Source: Glandiceps talaboti
Taxonomy: Eukaryota; Hemichordata; Enteropneusta; Spengelidae
Length of the DNA stretch: 64,000 nucleotides
Direction: 5' to 3'
Assembly: GCF_964340395.1 (NCBI RefSeq)
Contig: NC_135554.1
Coordinates: 22,074,092 to 22,138,091 of the forward strand
A program made the position numbers and the translations under genes. Shown here in pieces: positions 44,027 to 64,000 of the stretch. The notes under the pieces were generated by a model. The model saw only the letters and a program-made list of their open reading frames with translations. It was not told where the DNA came from and did no database searches. The first letter of the stretch is position 1; each line of letters opens with the position of its first letter.

Positions 44027-47000
44027 AGAATTCACATTTTTTTTAACTACTTTAAAAACACATTTTTCTAGTCTTTTTTTGTAATATTTAAATACTATCT
44101 TCGTTAGTTGTAGTACATCTTTATTCTGATGATGATGATGATGATGATGATGACAGTGGAATGTAAATTTATTTTAAATGACTGTACATGTTATCACCAC
44201 GTATGATATATATATCACTTGCCTTGATTTAGATTTATAGGTAGGTTCTCCATTCATTCCCAAGTTGAAAATATAACAGTGTATATTCATATCTAATTTT
44301 CATTCCTTGTTTTTGGGTATTAATCTACAGGTAAAAATTGTTGAAATTCATCCTGAACAACTCTAGTGTTACAAATTTTGCCCCCCCAAAAATTGCTTTC
44401 ATGATTTCCATCCACATAAATTATGGTATTTACGTGGGAGAAAAACACTCATGTGAACATAGATGATTTTTGGAGATTTACATCCTAGCTTTAACAATTT
44501 GGCCAACCAAGAAAGTTAGAAGTACAAACCCCTCAAATTTATACTGTTGAGCAGTTGCATTGGCCATGAGTGAATAACAGAATATATCTTGCAAAAATTT
44601 GTATGTTCTCTGCAACAAGGAAGATCACATAAAGAAAGCTTTCCACTGTGTATCGAGCCAGTAATTCATGCGAATGGCGTTTTTGAATTCATTATTTCCC
44701 CATCACGGGAAAATCAAAATACAAAAAATCTAGATTCTGGATTCTAGGCTACTATAGATACGAGTGTAGTGCTTGTATTTGATTTATGCAATGTTATCAT
44801 ATCTTGTGCTAACTTTGTACGGCATTAGGACAACGAAAGTTCAAAGGTTGGACTACAGAAGTTCATAGGTCACATAAAATCAGTTTGCTAGATACCTGTA
44901 GTCATGGAGAACCTACCATAGACAGTCAGAAGGATGTAAAATATAAAAAATAACAAACTACTTAGTTTTAGATCTATCTATATATGTCTGATCATATGTA
45001 TTCCCTTGACATAATCATGTAGCTTAACACAGAACAAGACTATTTCACTCACTGAAAAAATCTTTGTCTTTCTTTTTACTTAAAATATGTACTGTCATGT
45101 GTGTGTGTGAGTAAAGCAGGATTCAGTGATGTATATGTCAGGTAACAGCCTTTCAATAGTGTACGGTATGTATCAGAACTTGGAGGTAAGCTCCTGTTAT
45201 GTGTAAACTTGACAGGGGATAGAAAAACTTAGTAAGGATAGCTGAAACTCTATACTAACTACATGCATTCAGTATGAAATAAGAAGTCTTGGAGGTAACC
45301 CTCAGTAATATGTACATTAAAATCCAGAATAGAAAGTCTTGGAGACGAACCCTTTGAAAGACATACATACCATATAAACTATAGCTTTGTGTATTGTTTT
45401 GTGTACATATGTTTGCTGTGAAGTAACCTACTTGGAGAGGTATAACAAGTAATGAAGTGCCTCTCCAACCAATGAAGAGTACAAATGTAAGAGAATTAAG
45501 CAAATTTTTGGCATATATATATCCCTTATATTGAATTCACAATTCCACACACTACAACTCCAGTATTTAAAAAAACCAGATCCCATGTACAAAACATAGT
45601 TTCTTTAGTGCTACATTTATTTGGCAGATTACAATTTAAGACAGTGGTGTTGCTTAATTTGTGACTCTGCCATCTTAGGTATTTTTTCTTCTATCAAGTA
45701 AGTTAAACGTAGATATTGATCAAAGAAAATAGAAATCTCTGATCGGCACAATCCCTGTGACTCTACTTTTCCCAACTTGTACTTTTATCTACAAGCAAGT
45801 ACTCCCTGGTAGAAAGAAGACAAAGAAATGAATGTCTTATATATCTCACCAACCAGGAGTCAACTCTACCTTGTATATTCATTTTTTTTTAATTGAAATC
45901 CGTAATTATGTTTATTCAGTAGTTTGTCAAATACACAATTTTTTTTTATCTTTTAACTTTTGAATACTTATTTTAACTTCAAGTACTTCGCCAAAGTCAA
46001 ATGATGGAATGGTCTTTAGTCTGATTCTGATTAAACATGAATTGTTGGCGTAAGTGATGCATAATATGAATATAATTTGAATAATGGCTAATGTATAGTT
46101 ATGAGGACTAGAACTGAAGTTGGTGGGAAGGTATGAGGAAAATATGATGTGAAGGTATGGGCAAACTATGATTGGGGATGTAATATGATTGTTATAGGAA
46201 AAAAATGCTAAAGTGCGAAACTAGTCAAAAGATTCAAATCATTTTTGTACTGAATTACCACTGATATGGTTGCTATAGAAACACCATTTCGACCATAATA
46301 TCAAATTATTAGACTAATCTTAGTTCTATCAATTTAGGTGAAGGTAGGTAGACTAGATATAATTCAGTACTTTTTTTTGGGGGGGGAGGTTTCAAATACT
46401 GACTTACCGTTTTACTCACTCGGTATGTTCTGAGTTGAGACAGGAGTCGGTATCTATGTAGTCTATTTTAACATAGAGTTTAACTTTCAAAAAGTTTTAC
46501 CAAAACTTTATACATACATGTAATACCCTGATCATTGAAATTAACAAACATATCCATGCATATATCTTGATTGACATGATGTAATATAAATATGTGATCG
46601 ATTGTAAATGAAGAAGAGAAATGAAAGATTGCCAATTATTACTTTTATGCTGATTTTTTTTTTTTTTGATTGAGTCACATTTGTTCCGACACTTATAATT
46701 GTGAGAAGAGTTTCTTGTTCCACTATTCACAATTTTTACACAATTGTTGATATTGTGCAGAGGGGCGCTTGTACAGAAACACAGTTCGTGGTGGGGTGGG
46801 GACAGAATTCTCACCAATGGCACACATGGGAAATAATGAATGGTAACAGCCCCTCTTGTACAGTTTTTCATAGTCAAACTCTCACATTTAATAGTGGCAG
46901 ACAAACTCCAAACTTAGACTACAGCCACTTTGAATATACCAGGGTAGTACTTGGCAACTATGGAGAGGTGCACCACACACTGTACATGTTGTTATGTCCT

Positions 47001-48862
47001 TCAACAGAGAGAGAGTTTCAAACATCATTGACACATGGTTTTAACTGTGGGTTTTAAAAGTATTTGTTAAATTCGAATCATACACCTACTGTATGCTGTG
47101 CCATTGTACATCTTTTACCATCCTAACTGTCAGTGATCTCAATTTAGAATGAATCACATTATTGTAAAATTTTAAGTTTTAAATAAAAGTCACAGCCAAT
47201 CAGAAAGAAATGGAGACAATATTGTATATAGTAGTCAAGTAGGCGGCATAATTTATTTTCAGTCTTGTGATTACCCAAGATATTGCATTGGTAGCAGATT
47301 TCAGATCATAATAATAAAATTCAAATTTTAAATTTTCTATTTGTGATTGTGTATATTTTATGACACTATAAATTGTGAGTTCTACACTACTCAACACACA
47401 TCGGACACCATTGCATGTGTGAACCTTGCAGTACCTGTGAAGTCCACAGAATAGGGAACTTGCAAACCCGCCATGTTGAATGTTGCATCATGGGAATTGC
47501 GATAATAAATACTAATCAATTAGTATTGTAAACAATAATGTTCCATTGTTTGCAACCACAAATAATCAATTCATAGTTACCCTTACAATTGTGGGAGGTT
47601 TATTTTATCGGTAGCTCCAGATTAGATATTATGATAACCACAGATAATCCCATAGTCCTTTGTATCTGAGCATGCTCAGTCTGGATTGCAAGTTCCCTAT
47701 TGATGTAAGTGTGCAACTGGTATCAAACTCTACCAAACTATGGGCTAGCATTAGTCTGAAGTATGTACTTCCAGGTAATAGTATTTCTGTGAGCTTCATG
47801 CACATACAATAAGATTTCCAATAGATGTACACGGATATATTCATTTGGACATGTCAGTTCCAATTGCAGTGAACACCTATACAACACCATGCATTATCTG
47901 TATGACATCCAGGGGGTTTTGTATGGTCTACTTTAAGGGATGGTTGTCACCTGACCGTGTCCTGGATTTATGTGTAAAAACATTCTACCATTGATGATGG
48001 AGTCTATGTTATGAAATCATTTGCAATTTGACAGTAATGTGTGTGTGTGTGTGTGTTAAAGATTTAAATGTATAGAAATAGTGTCAACATTGTGTATTAT
48101 ATGCCTGCTAATTCACACAAATGTCCTTACCATTGAACCTTTGAAGCGTTGATGAAGTATGCAGAGGACGTGTCTCACTTAATTACACTTCACACTTTTC
48201 AGTCAATTTTGAAAGAATGGCCACAAGAGGGTGCCCCACATGTGGAAAAATGAGGGCTCAAATCAGTGGCAGTAAGTACATAAAGCCATCAACAAAATGT
48301 GGTTAAAAGAACTAACTAATGTAATTAACTTCCTAAAAATAATGTGTCAGGAAAAAGGTTAGAAGAATGTTTTAACTGGTGAAAAATGCCACCAACTTTG
48401 TTGAACATTGAGAAATTATCAAAACTGTCCAAAAGAGATTATAGCAATGTATCATGGCCTTTGCTTCAGGTCTGAAAGCTGTTTCTGAACAGCGCTCTCA
48501 GTGGCCAAACTATACAAACTTTTGTCTTTCTGAAAATTGCGTATTCACCGAGGAGAGGCACCAAAGCAATGTATGGTACGTGATCATCTACGTGGACCAT
48601 CTTCACCACATGTTGTCCATCATCATTGTAAATATACAAAACCATAATTTAGTTTTAAACCTATGCTATAAGCACATGATGGCTCTATCACCTCCACCCC
48701 CACCCCCCCATCCAACCCAAACCATATATGTAAGCAGATAAGTACACCTACTCCATCCATTTGCTCACAGAAGAAGTACTTCTGATTCATCTGAGTCTCT
48801 CTGCTTTCTCTTCTACCTATGTATTCTGGGGTTTATATATGTATGACGACTTACGACAGTCT

Positions 48863-48909
48863 GGATTCCAACTGTGGTCTACTACCACAGTAGACCACAG
48901 TTGGAATCA
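48863..48909. repeat. Perfect 20 bp-arm hairpin with 5 bp loop
   Basis: GATTCCAACTGTGGTCTACT, loop ACCAC, then AGTAGACCACAGTTGGAATC. The arms are exactly complementary. The loop is too short for a typical microRNA precursor. Confidence 0.92.
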
Positions 48910-49016
48910 AGACTAGTTTTACGAATGCTAAAAAATGCAATCCAATGATGCAATTATATTTGGTACGAGGGTGTCCACGAATTAACTCTTTATATTAGCT
49001 CACAAGTACAAGTAAC

Positions 49017-49095
49017 TGTATATAATAGTCTAGAGGCTATCCGTGGCATGGAATTGAGATTCGAAACCACGGACTCGGATAGCCTCAGACTAAAA
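49017..49095. repeat. Imperfect hairpin around GAGGCTATCCG
   Basis: AGTCTAGAGGCTATCCGTGG pairs with CCACGGACTCGGATAGCCTC plus AGACT, enclosing about 25 bp. Probably a small foldback or MITE relic. Confidence 0.75.
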
Positions 49096-50295
49096 TGAAA
49101 ATCTAAAGTGACTGTGAACCACACGTGAATATCCGGCCAAAGCACATACTTCCAGATTCTACTGGAGCCTCTTGGCGGTTCGCCTTGGATGTCGCAATGC
49201 CGTAAAAGAGGCTATGGTTTACGACGATGACGTACCCATGAAGTGTTCGAACGTTTATTTCTCCTTTTGTTGGTTTAAAACACGGAATAGCAATTGTGTA
49301 ATGAACATATTTATTGACATGACGGTCATAAAAACAATACAGATATAAAAAATCAAATAACATTAGGAAGTCAGGTTTTTGCATAAATTTGAACGTGGCC
49401 GGCGATGACCACAGAATAATCCAGTTTATACCTTAGTGTTTTCATGGAAATAGGAGTGCAAAGGTCAAAGGATAGACCATGTATGTGTTATTCTAATAAT
49501 TAAATCCAGTGTTAGTTTCCATAAGAACCTACTCTTTGCATAGCTAATTATTTGGCGAGTGGGGGTGGGGGTGATATTAATATTGATGATGGGGAGGTTT
49601 TTTTCAAAATTATGCACTCCATTGAAAAATTGTCTAATGTTACAATTTCTGTGTATTGATATAAAATAAATTGCTGATGTTATTTGGTGTGTTTTTAACT
49701 AAAGCAAAATATCACTAATTTAATCTACCAACGGGATGATTTTTGCAAAAATATCGGTGGAGATAGGTGTGAGAATATAATGATCACAAAGAACAAAAAA
49801 GATTGAATTTCGAACGTGAAAATGATGATTTACTATTGTAATTAGTTAACCATATGTGCTTGACGGGTGGTTAATGCCTCGTGCCTACAGTATATAGCTG
49901 ATAAGCTTGCGTGTGTGAACAGATAACTAAATACAATGAATTATAAAAGAAATCTCTTTCAACAATTCGCACAATTGAAATGTCATGACAAACCAATAGC
50001 TAATTGCGGTCTTTGAAGTCCATCATATCCTTGACTCAACCCACACGTTTTCACACGCGTAAAATATCAATTCATCAATATGACAGTATTTGGCATTTTC
50101 CACGTTTTTTGTCCCAGTATACAATAATCAAGTCATCATTTTCGCATTTGAAATTATCAATATTTTTTATGTGATCCTTTTTAGTCATTTTCTCACGCTA
50201 ATCTCCACCAGCAGCACCCGTGAAGAAAGACTATCCATATACTTAGTATACCTATCCTAAATATAGCATATTTATATCAGAACCACACAGAAGGT

Positions 50296-50301
50296 TTTAT
50301 T
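50296..50301 (-). promoter_or_regulatory. Putative polyadenylation signal for the second CAPSL paralogue
   Basis: TTTATT on plus (AATAAA on minus) about 100 bp after the stop codon. Confidence 0.4.
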
Positions 50302-50401
50302 TTGCCCTGACGTGAAATTTCAATAATAATAAAATAAAGAAACAGATGCATTTGAAAACTTTGAATGGAATGCATTAACTGGAGTAGTGTATACATAATG
50401 T

Positions 50402-55891
<5,490 letters not shown>

Positions 55892-56470
55892 TCACAGTCT
55901 GCAAGAGTGATATAATAATGACAGAGAGTTTGTTCGAGTTACTTTCAGCGGAAACTACGTTCACTGGTTTTACAGGTGTGTAACTGCTACTCATCGGTGT
56001 GTCTGACGCGATTCAAATTTGCTTTACTGAATATTTCGTCTAAAAGTCTGGAATGGACGATTAACAGTCTACTGTACTCGTGGTTATCGCGTTACTATCA
56101 ATAACCGCCATCTGTGTAAATGATGGATTTATATGAACAGTTCTAACAGATTATTTTTTGAATTCAGGACGGTTAGTTGCAACAGGTGTGGCATAGTTGC
56201 TATGACCACGAGGGATATTGGTGACCTCACCAAAGGTATGACCTTTAGTTTCAATAACACTATGCTAGTATAGAGAAAAGACAAATCGATAGCTGCACAG
56301 ATGAACTCAGATGGAATGAGGTTGATGAGCTCCTTACACCCCTCATATTCAAATTAACTGAACATTTTATTTGGGGAACTTCAAAAGGTCAACAGGTAAC
56401 AATTGTCTATAAACATGATCAAAGGTTTATAGTTGCTTGTCTTTTTATGTGTTGAACTTCCAGGTCACGA

Positions 56471-56484
56471 GTTGGCATAGCAAC
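56471..56484. promoter_or_regulatory. X-box-like palindrome upstream of the second CAPSL paralogue
   Basis: GTTGGCATAGCAAC fits the RFX X-box (GTNRCC, spacer, RGYAAC) with one mismatch, about 590 bp upstream of the start codon. Inferred from the motif and the ciliary family only. Confidence 0.35.
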
Positions 56485-57117
56485 GCTATCCTTTCAATAA
56501 TTAATTTTTAGGTTTCGGTTGTATTTAGTTACTAAAAAGAAATCTAGCTATCTATTAAAAACACACATACAGGCTTCCTTATGGCGTGCGGTATCAAAAT
56601 CTGAGTGCGAGAACCAATCAGATTTCTGTGCGTGGTTATTGTGTATGTGTTACCGATGTCGATACACTATTTTCCTGATATATAATTATGCGGGGTTGAC
56701 TAGACTCATGTACCAAAAACTAGTAAAATTGTGATGCTTGAGAAGTTTTGAACAGCATAGTTGTGTTGTAGTCCACAGTCCCCAGCTACAGTAATGTTCA
56801 TTGCAGCAATCTTTTTTATATCATGTATTGCTAGATAAGACCTACGGTGTCAGTTTCTGTTATAAAACTGACATGCAACATATTGATTGATAAGATCATG
56901 TATTTATAGGTCCTTTTTTCAGTTAAACTCTGAGCATGAACGTGCATTTATTGTACATGTACGGACATATATGGTGATCGTGGCGTTGGTATAAGCTCCG
57001 AATCTGCCATTTTGAATTATTGTTTTTCTTTCAACAAGATATAAAATCTGATGGACACAAAGTGAAAAAAAAAACGAGGCTTGAATCTTATTTGAATATT
57101 TGGAAGTTACTGGGTAA

Positions 57118-57262
57118 AAGTCTACATATTATGTACCCCATGCAGGTACATACATTACATATTATGTACCGTAACTCCATGCAGGTACCTACATTACATA
57201 TTATGTACCCCATGCAGGTACATACATTACATATTATGTACCGTAACCCCATGCAGGTACCT
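57118..57262. repeat. Tandem repeat around CCATGCAGGTAC
   Basis: TACATTACATATTATGTACC alternates with CCATGCAGGTAC(A/C); the full unit is about 73 bp in two copies, each made of two half-units. Confidence 0.85.
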
Positions 57263-58187
57263 ACAGATGTAGATCAAAATTATGGCTAAAATTATACATA
57301 AATGCAGTTATCACCACATGTTGAAATATCGGTCGCAATAAAGATAAATTATTTGAGCTCTGTAATCGTTCAGTCATTACTTCAGATCCTAAAAGGAACC
57401 AGACAAACGTTTCAGGAAGCAAACGATAGAAAATACATATATTAGATACACAACACAGCCCTTCCCTTATATGCACCACGTGTAAACATCGAAATGAGTT
57501 TGAACTTACAGGATATTGGAAAACTTACCTTAATTTGTGTAAACGAAAACGGTAGAATGATTGTTCTAACAGGTCTGACTATTCGGTACTATACTAGTCC
57601 TCTGCCTGTACCCAGTTCAACTTGTTTCAGCACCAAGTATTTCATAGGATGTTATGAGTCATATTACGTGCAGGGTTGACTGCTGACCTCACGAGTTGTC
57701 ACAAACACTTGTATACGATAATGCCCGCTGTAAAAAAATGTGACCAAAAGTCTGACCTCACCGGCCACAGTACATGTACACCGCGTGCCTCCTCAATGGT
57801 TACCTTGCGTCGATCTGCACTTTGCCAGTATGAACTACACATTATCGCCTAGTTTGCTTCTATTTGTAATAATTGACACTGTAGGTTTATCATGACAAAT
57901 AACGATATTAGAAAGAGAAGGTGATTGATGGCTAATACCATAATTATATATGATAATTATCTTAAGTTCTATACTTTCACTTGATGTAGAAATTTATTAT
58001 GACTACATATTAGACATTCCAAACTTATCATCGACAGAGGTAGTGACAGTTTATTTACTTTTATGGTGATGCCTTTGGTGTATCATTTCATGGCAGAAAG
58101 TAGATGATTTTGTTTTTATTTCGATTGTATGATATTCCTACATGGGTTTATTGATGGTTTTATTGATGAGGAATGTGTGTGTACGTG

Positions 58188-58188
<1 letters not shown>

Positions 58189-58218
<30 letters not shown>

Positions 58219-58325
58219 ATGTCTGTATGTATGTATGTATGTATGTATGTATGTATGTATGTATGTATGTATGTATGTATGTATGTACATGTATGTATGT
58301 ATGTATGTATGTATGTATGTATGTA

Positions 58326-58368
<43 letters not shown>

Positions 58369-58393
58369 ATGTCTATCTATCTATCTATCTATC
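58189..58393. repeat. (TGTC)n/(TGTA)n microsatellite
   Basis: Blocks of TGTC, TGTA, TGTC again and TATC in succession; open frames here are artefacts. Confidence 0.96.
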
Positions 58394-58935
58394 TGTGCAT
58401 ACATCTATGTAACTATCGTTGATAGACGCAGTATAAACTTGATATCTCGGGAAATAGGTTGTAAGCAATTGAATATGAGAAAAGGTCAATTTCTGAGTAC
58501 AATATATCTTATTATAACATTTCTCATAGTCACTTTATTACACATTTGAGCTGTAAATCATATTTCTAAACATTACCTGAAAACGTTGTATTGTTGACGT
58601 AATGATTGCAATACAGTCGATAAATCCAAACTTTCCAGGCCTCATGTCTCATCGCATATTGTCTGATAGAATTGAATTGTATCAGGATATATGGCTTAGT
58701 TTAAAATATTTAGGTTGATTTACCATCTATATCTTAACCAGTTTTATATTGCATATCCAATAGAATTGTAGTACCTACAATTACAATAATCATACTTCAC
58801 ATATCTGATATGTCAAAGTTTGGATTCAGTTTGCGATGATTTGAAATTAATAGAAACCTCAAATAAACATTCAGATCATTAATATGGGACGGTAGGGTTG
58901 ACAGTCAGACTGAATTCTAGAGAGAGACTGAATTC

Positions 58936-59054
<119 letters not shown>

Positions 59055-60644
59055 CGCGCGCAAGAGGGAGGCGAGATGGAGTATGAGGAAGCGAGAGTGA
59101 GAAAGGAGGAGGTGGCGATAGAGAGGCGAGGAGAGAGGGGAAGTGAAGATGAAATTAGAGCACCCCCATTCTCGTCTCTTCATTTCCCATTTACAAAAGA
59201 TACGTAATCCAATTCACTTCCATTGTGGCAATTCTATGAACAAACGAACAACGCCGTGTAAAAAAAATCAACCAATCGACGCTGTGGTGTGAAATTTGAC
59301 GTTTATTAGATCGCATACATTCTGTGTAACACCTCTTTGAAATGTCTCGTGTCCTATCTCTATGGTAACCCATTGGGATCTTTAGATACCGAAAGCTAGA
59401 GCTGTGTAGTTGTGAAATAAATCAATGTATTCCTCATTCAACATGACGATATTCAAATTGGCTTTCTTACAAGACATATATTCGAGGACACAATAAACAA
59501 CATCTCGTTTCTTATCAGAAAAAAAAGGAAAGTGCCGTCCATTCTGCCCCCCCCCCCCCCAATGCCCGTCATTCTATCACTTACCATAAGACATGTACAT
59601 GTGTAACAGCCTTATGTAGATCTTGATATTAGATCATGCAACGTGATATTGACTACTTTGAAATGTTGATCTAAACTTGCATACAGGAAGCATGAGTCGT
59701 TTTCAATTGGCCCTAGGGCACTAGCAGAGAAGCACGATGTTGATTTACTATATAGTCTGTAGTCTGCTCAGAGCTGCCACATAAAATGGCAAGATTTTGC
59801 GCTCACAAAGAGAATAACCTTTTAAAAAATAATGACGGCGAGGATGCAGCAATAGAAACAAAACACGTACTTGGGTTCTCCGAAAGGAGTGTTTTCAACT
59901 TTTCGTAAAGAAAGTGGTAAGCCTTGCTATAACACTCGCAGACACCACCGATAAGACTTCTGACATAGATCTTTGTTCAGTCATCAAAAATATATCTACG
60001 CAGGAGCTCTGGACTAGTAGTCTGCATCACAGTTTGCATCCAGACTACTGGACTAGAGACGATCAATTATCTTAAGTACAAGGTACCTGGGAATGTGATG
60101 TTACACTTATTTGATAAAACAATGAGGTATTCGGGCAGCACTATAACATGACATATGATCCCTCGTGCAACTTTCTGCTTCCGAGTCTGCCTTCAGCAGC
60201 CACATCAAGCTTTCAGCCTTGGAAAATAAAAGTTATAAATAACGACATAATATACGTTTTCTAGTGCCCTTGTGACCAGATAATAACGAATTAACAAACA
60301 GTGCCCTATCTTACACAACCTAGGAGTGCTTTTACATTAGTAGGTATACATACATGTACTTCACAGCAGATCATCAAACAATGTATGTATTACTTTAAGT
60401 TATATTTTCTTAACTTCTTGCGAACGACTTTGGTCTCAAAATATTCTGCTCAAAATATTCAGCTAATCTAATTCATATTATCCAGTTATTACAAATAATT
60501 CATAGGATTGGTAAAAATACAATATTCTCAACCATGTACCAGGATTGGAAAATGACGACAGTTAGAAAAAATGATATGTTAGGTGTTCAATGAGGGTGAA
60601 ACAATATATAGGCCACCGAGCTTCTCCGGACTGTACATGACGTG

Positions 60645-62757
<2,113 letters not shown>

Positions 62758-63439
62758 CTGTGAACAAAACAAAAAAACAACACAACGAAGTGATAGCGAC
62801 GGAAAATGTCAGAAAGTGTTATGCCATTACAATGTATCTGAAACGATGTGTTGACTGTCGCATCGAATTTCCGCTATCATGTTTTCCGATACATATCTAT
62901 GCTGTTTCAGATACCGTGCCTTATCTATTAATGTAATGTCACTTGGCTATTTTGTCGTTTAGACAAAGTGTGTGTAGGAAGTATGTGATACCATGTGTTG
63001 ATTATCGCATTTACATCATTTTGAACAACTATCTCTCCGACAAAAATATATTCATCTCTAAATATTTATTCATTAATAAAAATTAATTAAATTAAAAAAT
63101 CAGACAAAATTACGCAACCATTATTTTACAGACACAGCGGATGAACTTAGTTACAAACAAAGTGATGAAACTATTATTCTGACAATACTTAAATTTGAAT
63201 AAGTAATTCATGAATTGACACAACTATTTACTCATCTCCCGTAAAGTGATATTGATTTTGCTTTGATCATGTCATAACTATTAATGTCCGGAAGAGATGT
63301 CAAGGAACAGGTGGTCCACACACAACCAGGCCAGGTATCCAAGACTGTTACTAATACTGATTACTTATTTATATCAATTGATCATAACTGGACTGTATCA
63401 CTTGGAAAACTAAAGTTATGTGAATGATATCATCTGGTA

Positions 63440-63708
63440 TATTGTGTTGTGTTGTGTTGTGTTGTGTTGTGTTGTGTTGTGTTGTGTTGTGTTGTGGTGT
63501 GGTGTGGTGTGGTGTGGTGTGTTGTGTTGTGTTGTGTTGTGTTGTGTGTTGTGTTGTGTTGTGTTGTGTTGTGTTGTGTTGTGTTGTGTTGTGTTGTGGT
63601 GTGGTGTGGTGTGGTGTGGTGTGGTGTGTTGTGGTCAGGTGTGGTGTGGCGTGGTGTGGTGTGGTGTGGTGTGGTGTGGTGTGGTGTGGTGTGGTGTCTT
63701 GTAATGTG
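63440..63708. repeat. (GTGTT)n/(GTGTG)n pentanucleotide satellite
   Basis: About 270 bp of alternating GTGTT and GTGGT pentamers in four homogeneous blocks. Open frames on both strands are artefacts. Confidence 0.97.
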
Positions 63709-63827
63709 ATGTGTCACACTCTTTCTCCTCTCACCGTCATTTCCCTCTGTAGTTGTAGTAGTAATGTATTTCCAACTCATTTTGTCCTTTACATTGTCAT
63801 TGCATAATATAATATGATAATATAAAT

Positions 63828-63868
63828 ACTGTACTCTACTCTACTCTACTCTACTCTACTCGACTCGA
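63828..63868. repeat. (CTCTA)n microsatellite
   Basis: Short pentanucleotide run decaying to CTCGA at its right end. The rest of 62758-64000 shows no exon. Confidence 0.9.
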
Positions 63869-64000
63869 TTAGACTATAACAGAATGTGTAGAGTGCATAC
63901 CGCCGTCAAATAATACTGAGCAGTTTTCTGGGTGAAAACATAACCTTTGGCAGATGTAATATTTTAGTAATCATGGTAATTATGATATTTCAGGGGATGG

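Larger units (their letters stand above)
44027..50401. other. Intergenic interval between convergent CAPSL genes
   Basis: No supported coding exon. It holds a GAT microsatellite (44129-44152), a short GT repeat (48038-48056) and two hairpins (48863-48909, 49017-49095). Part of the left side is probably the CAPSL 3' UTR. Confidence 0.5.

Noticed and set aside
46701-47057. 118-residue plus-strand open frame
   Set aside because: No signal peptide, domain or family motif that I recognise and no splice context; length is possible by chance in 64 kb.
63420-63807. Open frames of VLCCV/VWCGV repeats
   Set aside because: Translation of the GTGTT/GTGGT satellite.

Overview
This is animal (metazoan) nuclear DNA. 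It has short coding exons with GT-AG introns, long introns and intergenic spans, many microsatellites, hairpin-type miniature transposons and a tRNA-derived SINE. The proteins are close to vertebrate MTAP, CAPSL, MFSD1 and angiopoietin-like families, and the base composition is AT-rich. A marine invertebrate, probably a deuterostome such as an acorn worm or amphioxus, fits best, but the species cannot be fixed from the sequence.

Layout. (1) 889-16763, minus strand: a 13-exon MFSD1-like lysosomal transporter. A two-exon angiopoietin-like/fibrinogen-domain gene (9390-10748, plus strand) is nested antisense in its largest intron. (2) 17127-19007: a DNA transposon with terminal inverted repeats and a decayed ORF. 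(3) 19.2-25 kb: gene-poor and rich in simple repeats. (4) 25069-33838, minus strand: a complete seven-exon MTAP gene for methionine salvage, with MITEs and a SINE in its introns. (5) 36469-44026, plus strand: a calcyphosin-like (CAPSL) EF-hand gene with two alternative last exons. (6) 50402-55882, minus strand: a complete second CAPSL paralogue. (7) 60645 to beyond the right edge, minus strand: the last two exons of a third CAPSL paralogue.

The most unusual signal is a recurring architecture. In three separate exons of two genes on opposite strands (exons ending at 5945, 14416 and 9693), the 3' end of the exon, its splice donor and a little intron have been copied in tandem just downstream of the real donor. 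The three arrays have unrelated sequence and different periods (35/47 bp, 37/53 bp, 68 bp). In each one the reading frame hits a stop straight after the authentic donor, so only the first donor can give the full protein. The second notable item is the pair of intact, different terminal exons in CAPSL.

MTAP and CAPSL are divergently arranged about 2.6 kb apart. The plus-strand CAPSL gene and the second paralogue converge across about 6.4 kb. All gene models were made by hand: exon phases were checked to join without frameshift, but there is no transcript evidence.
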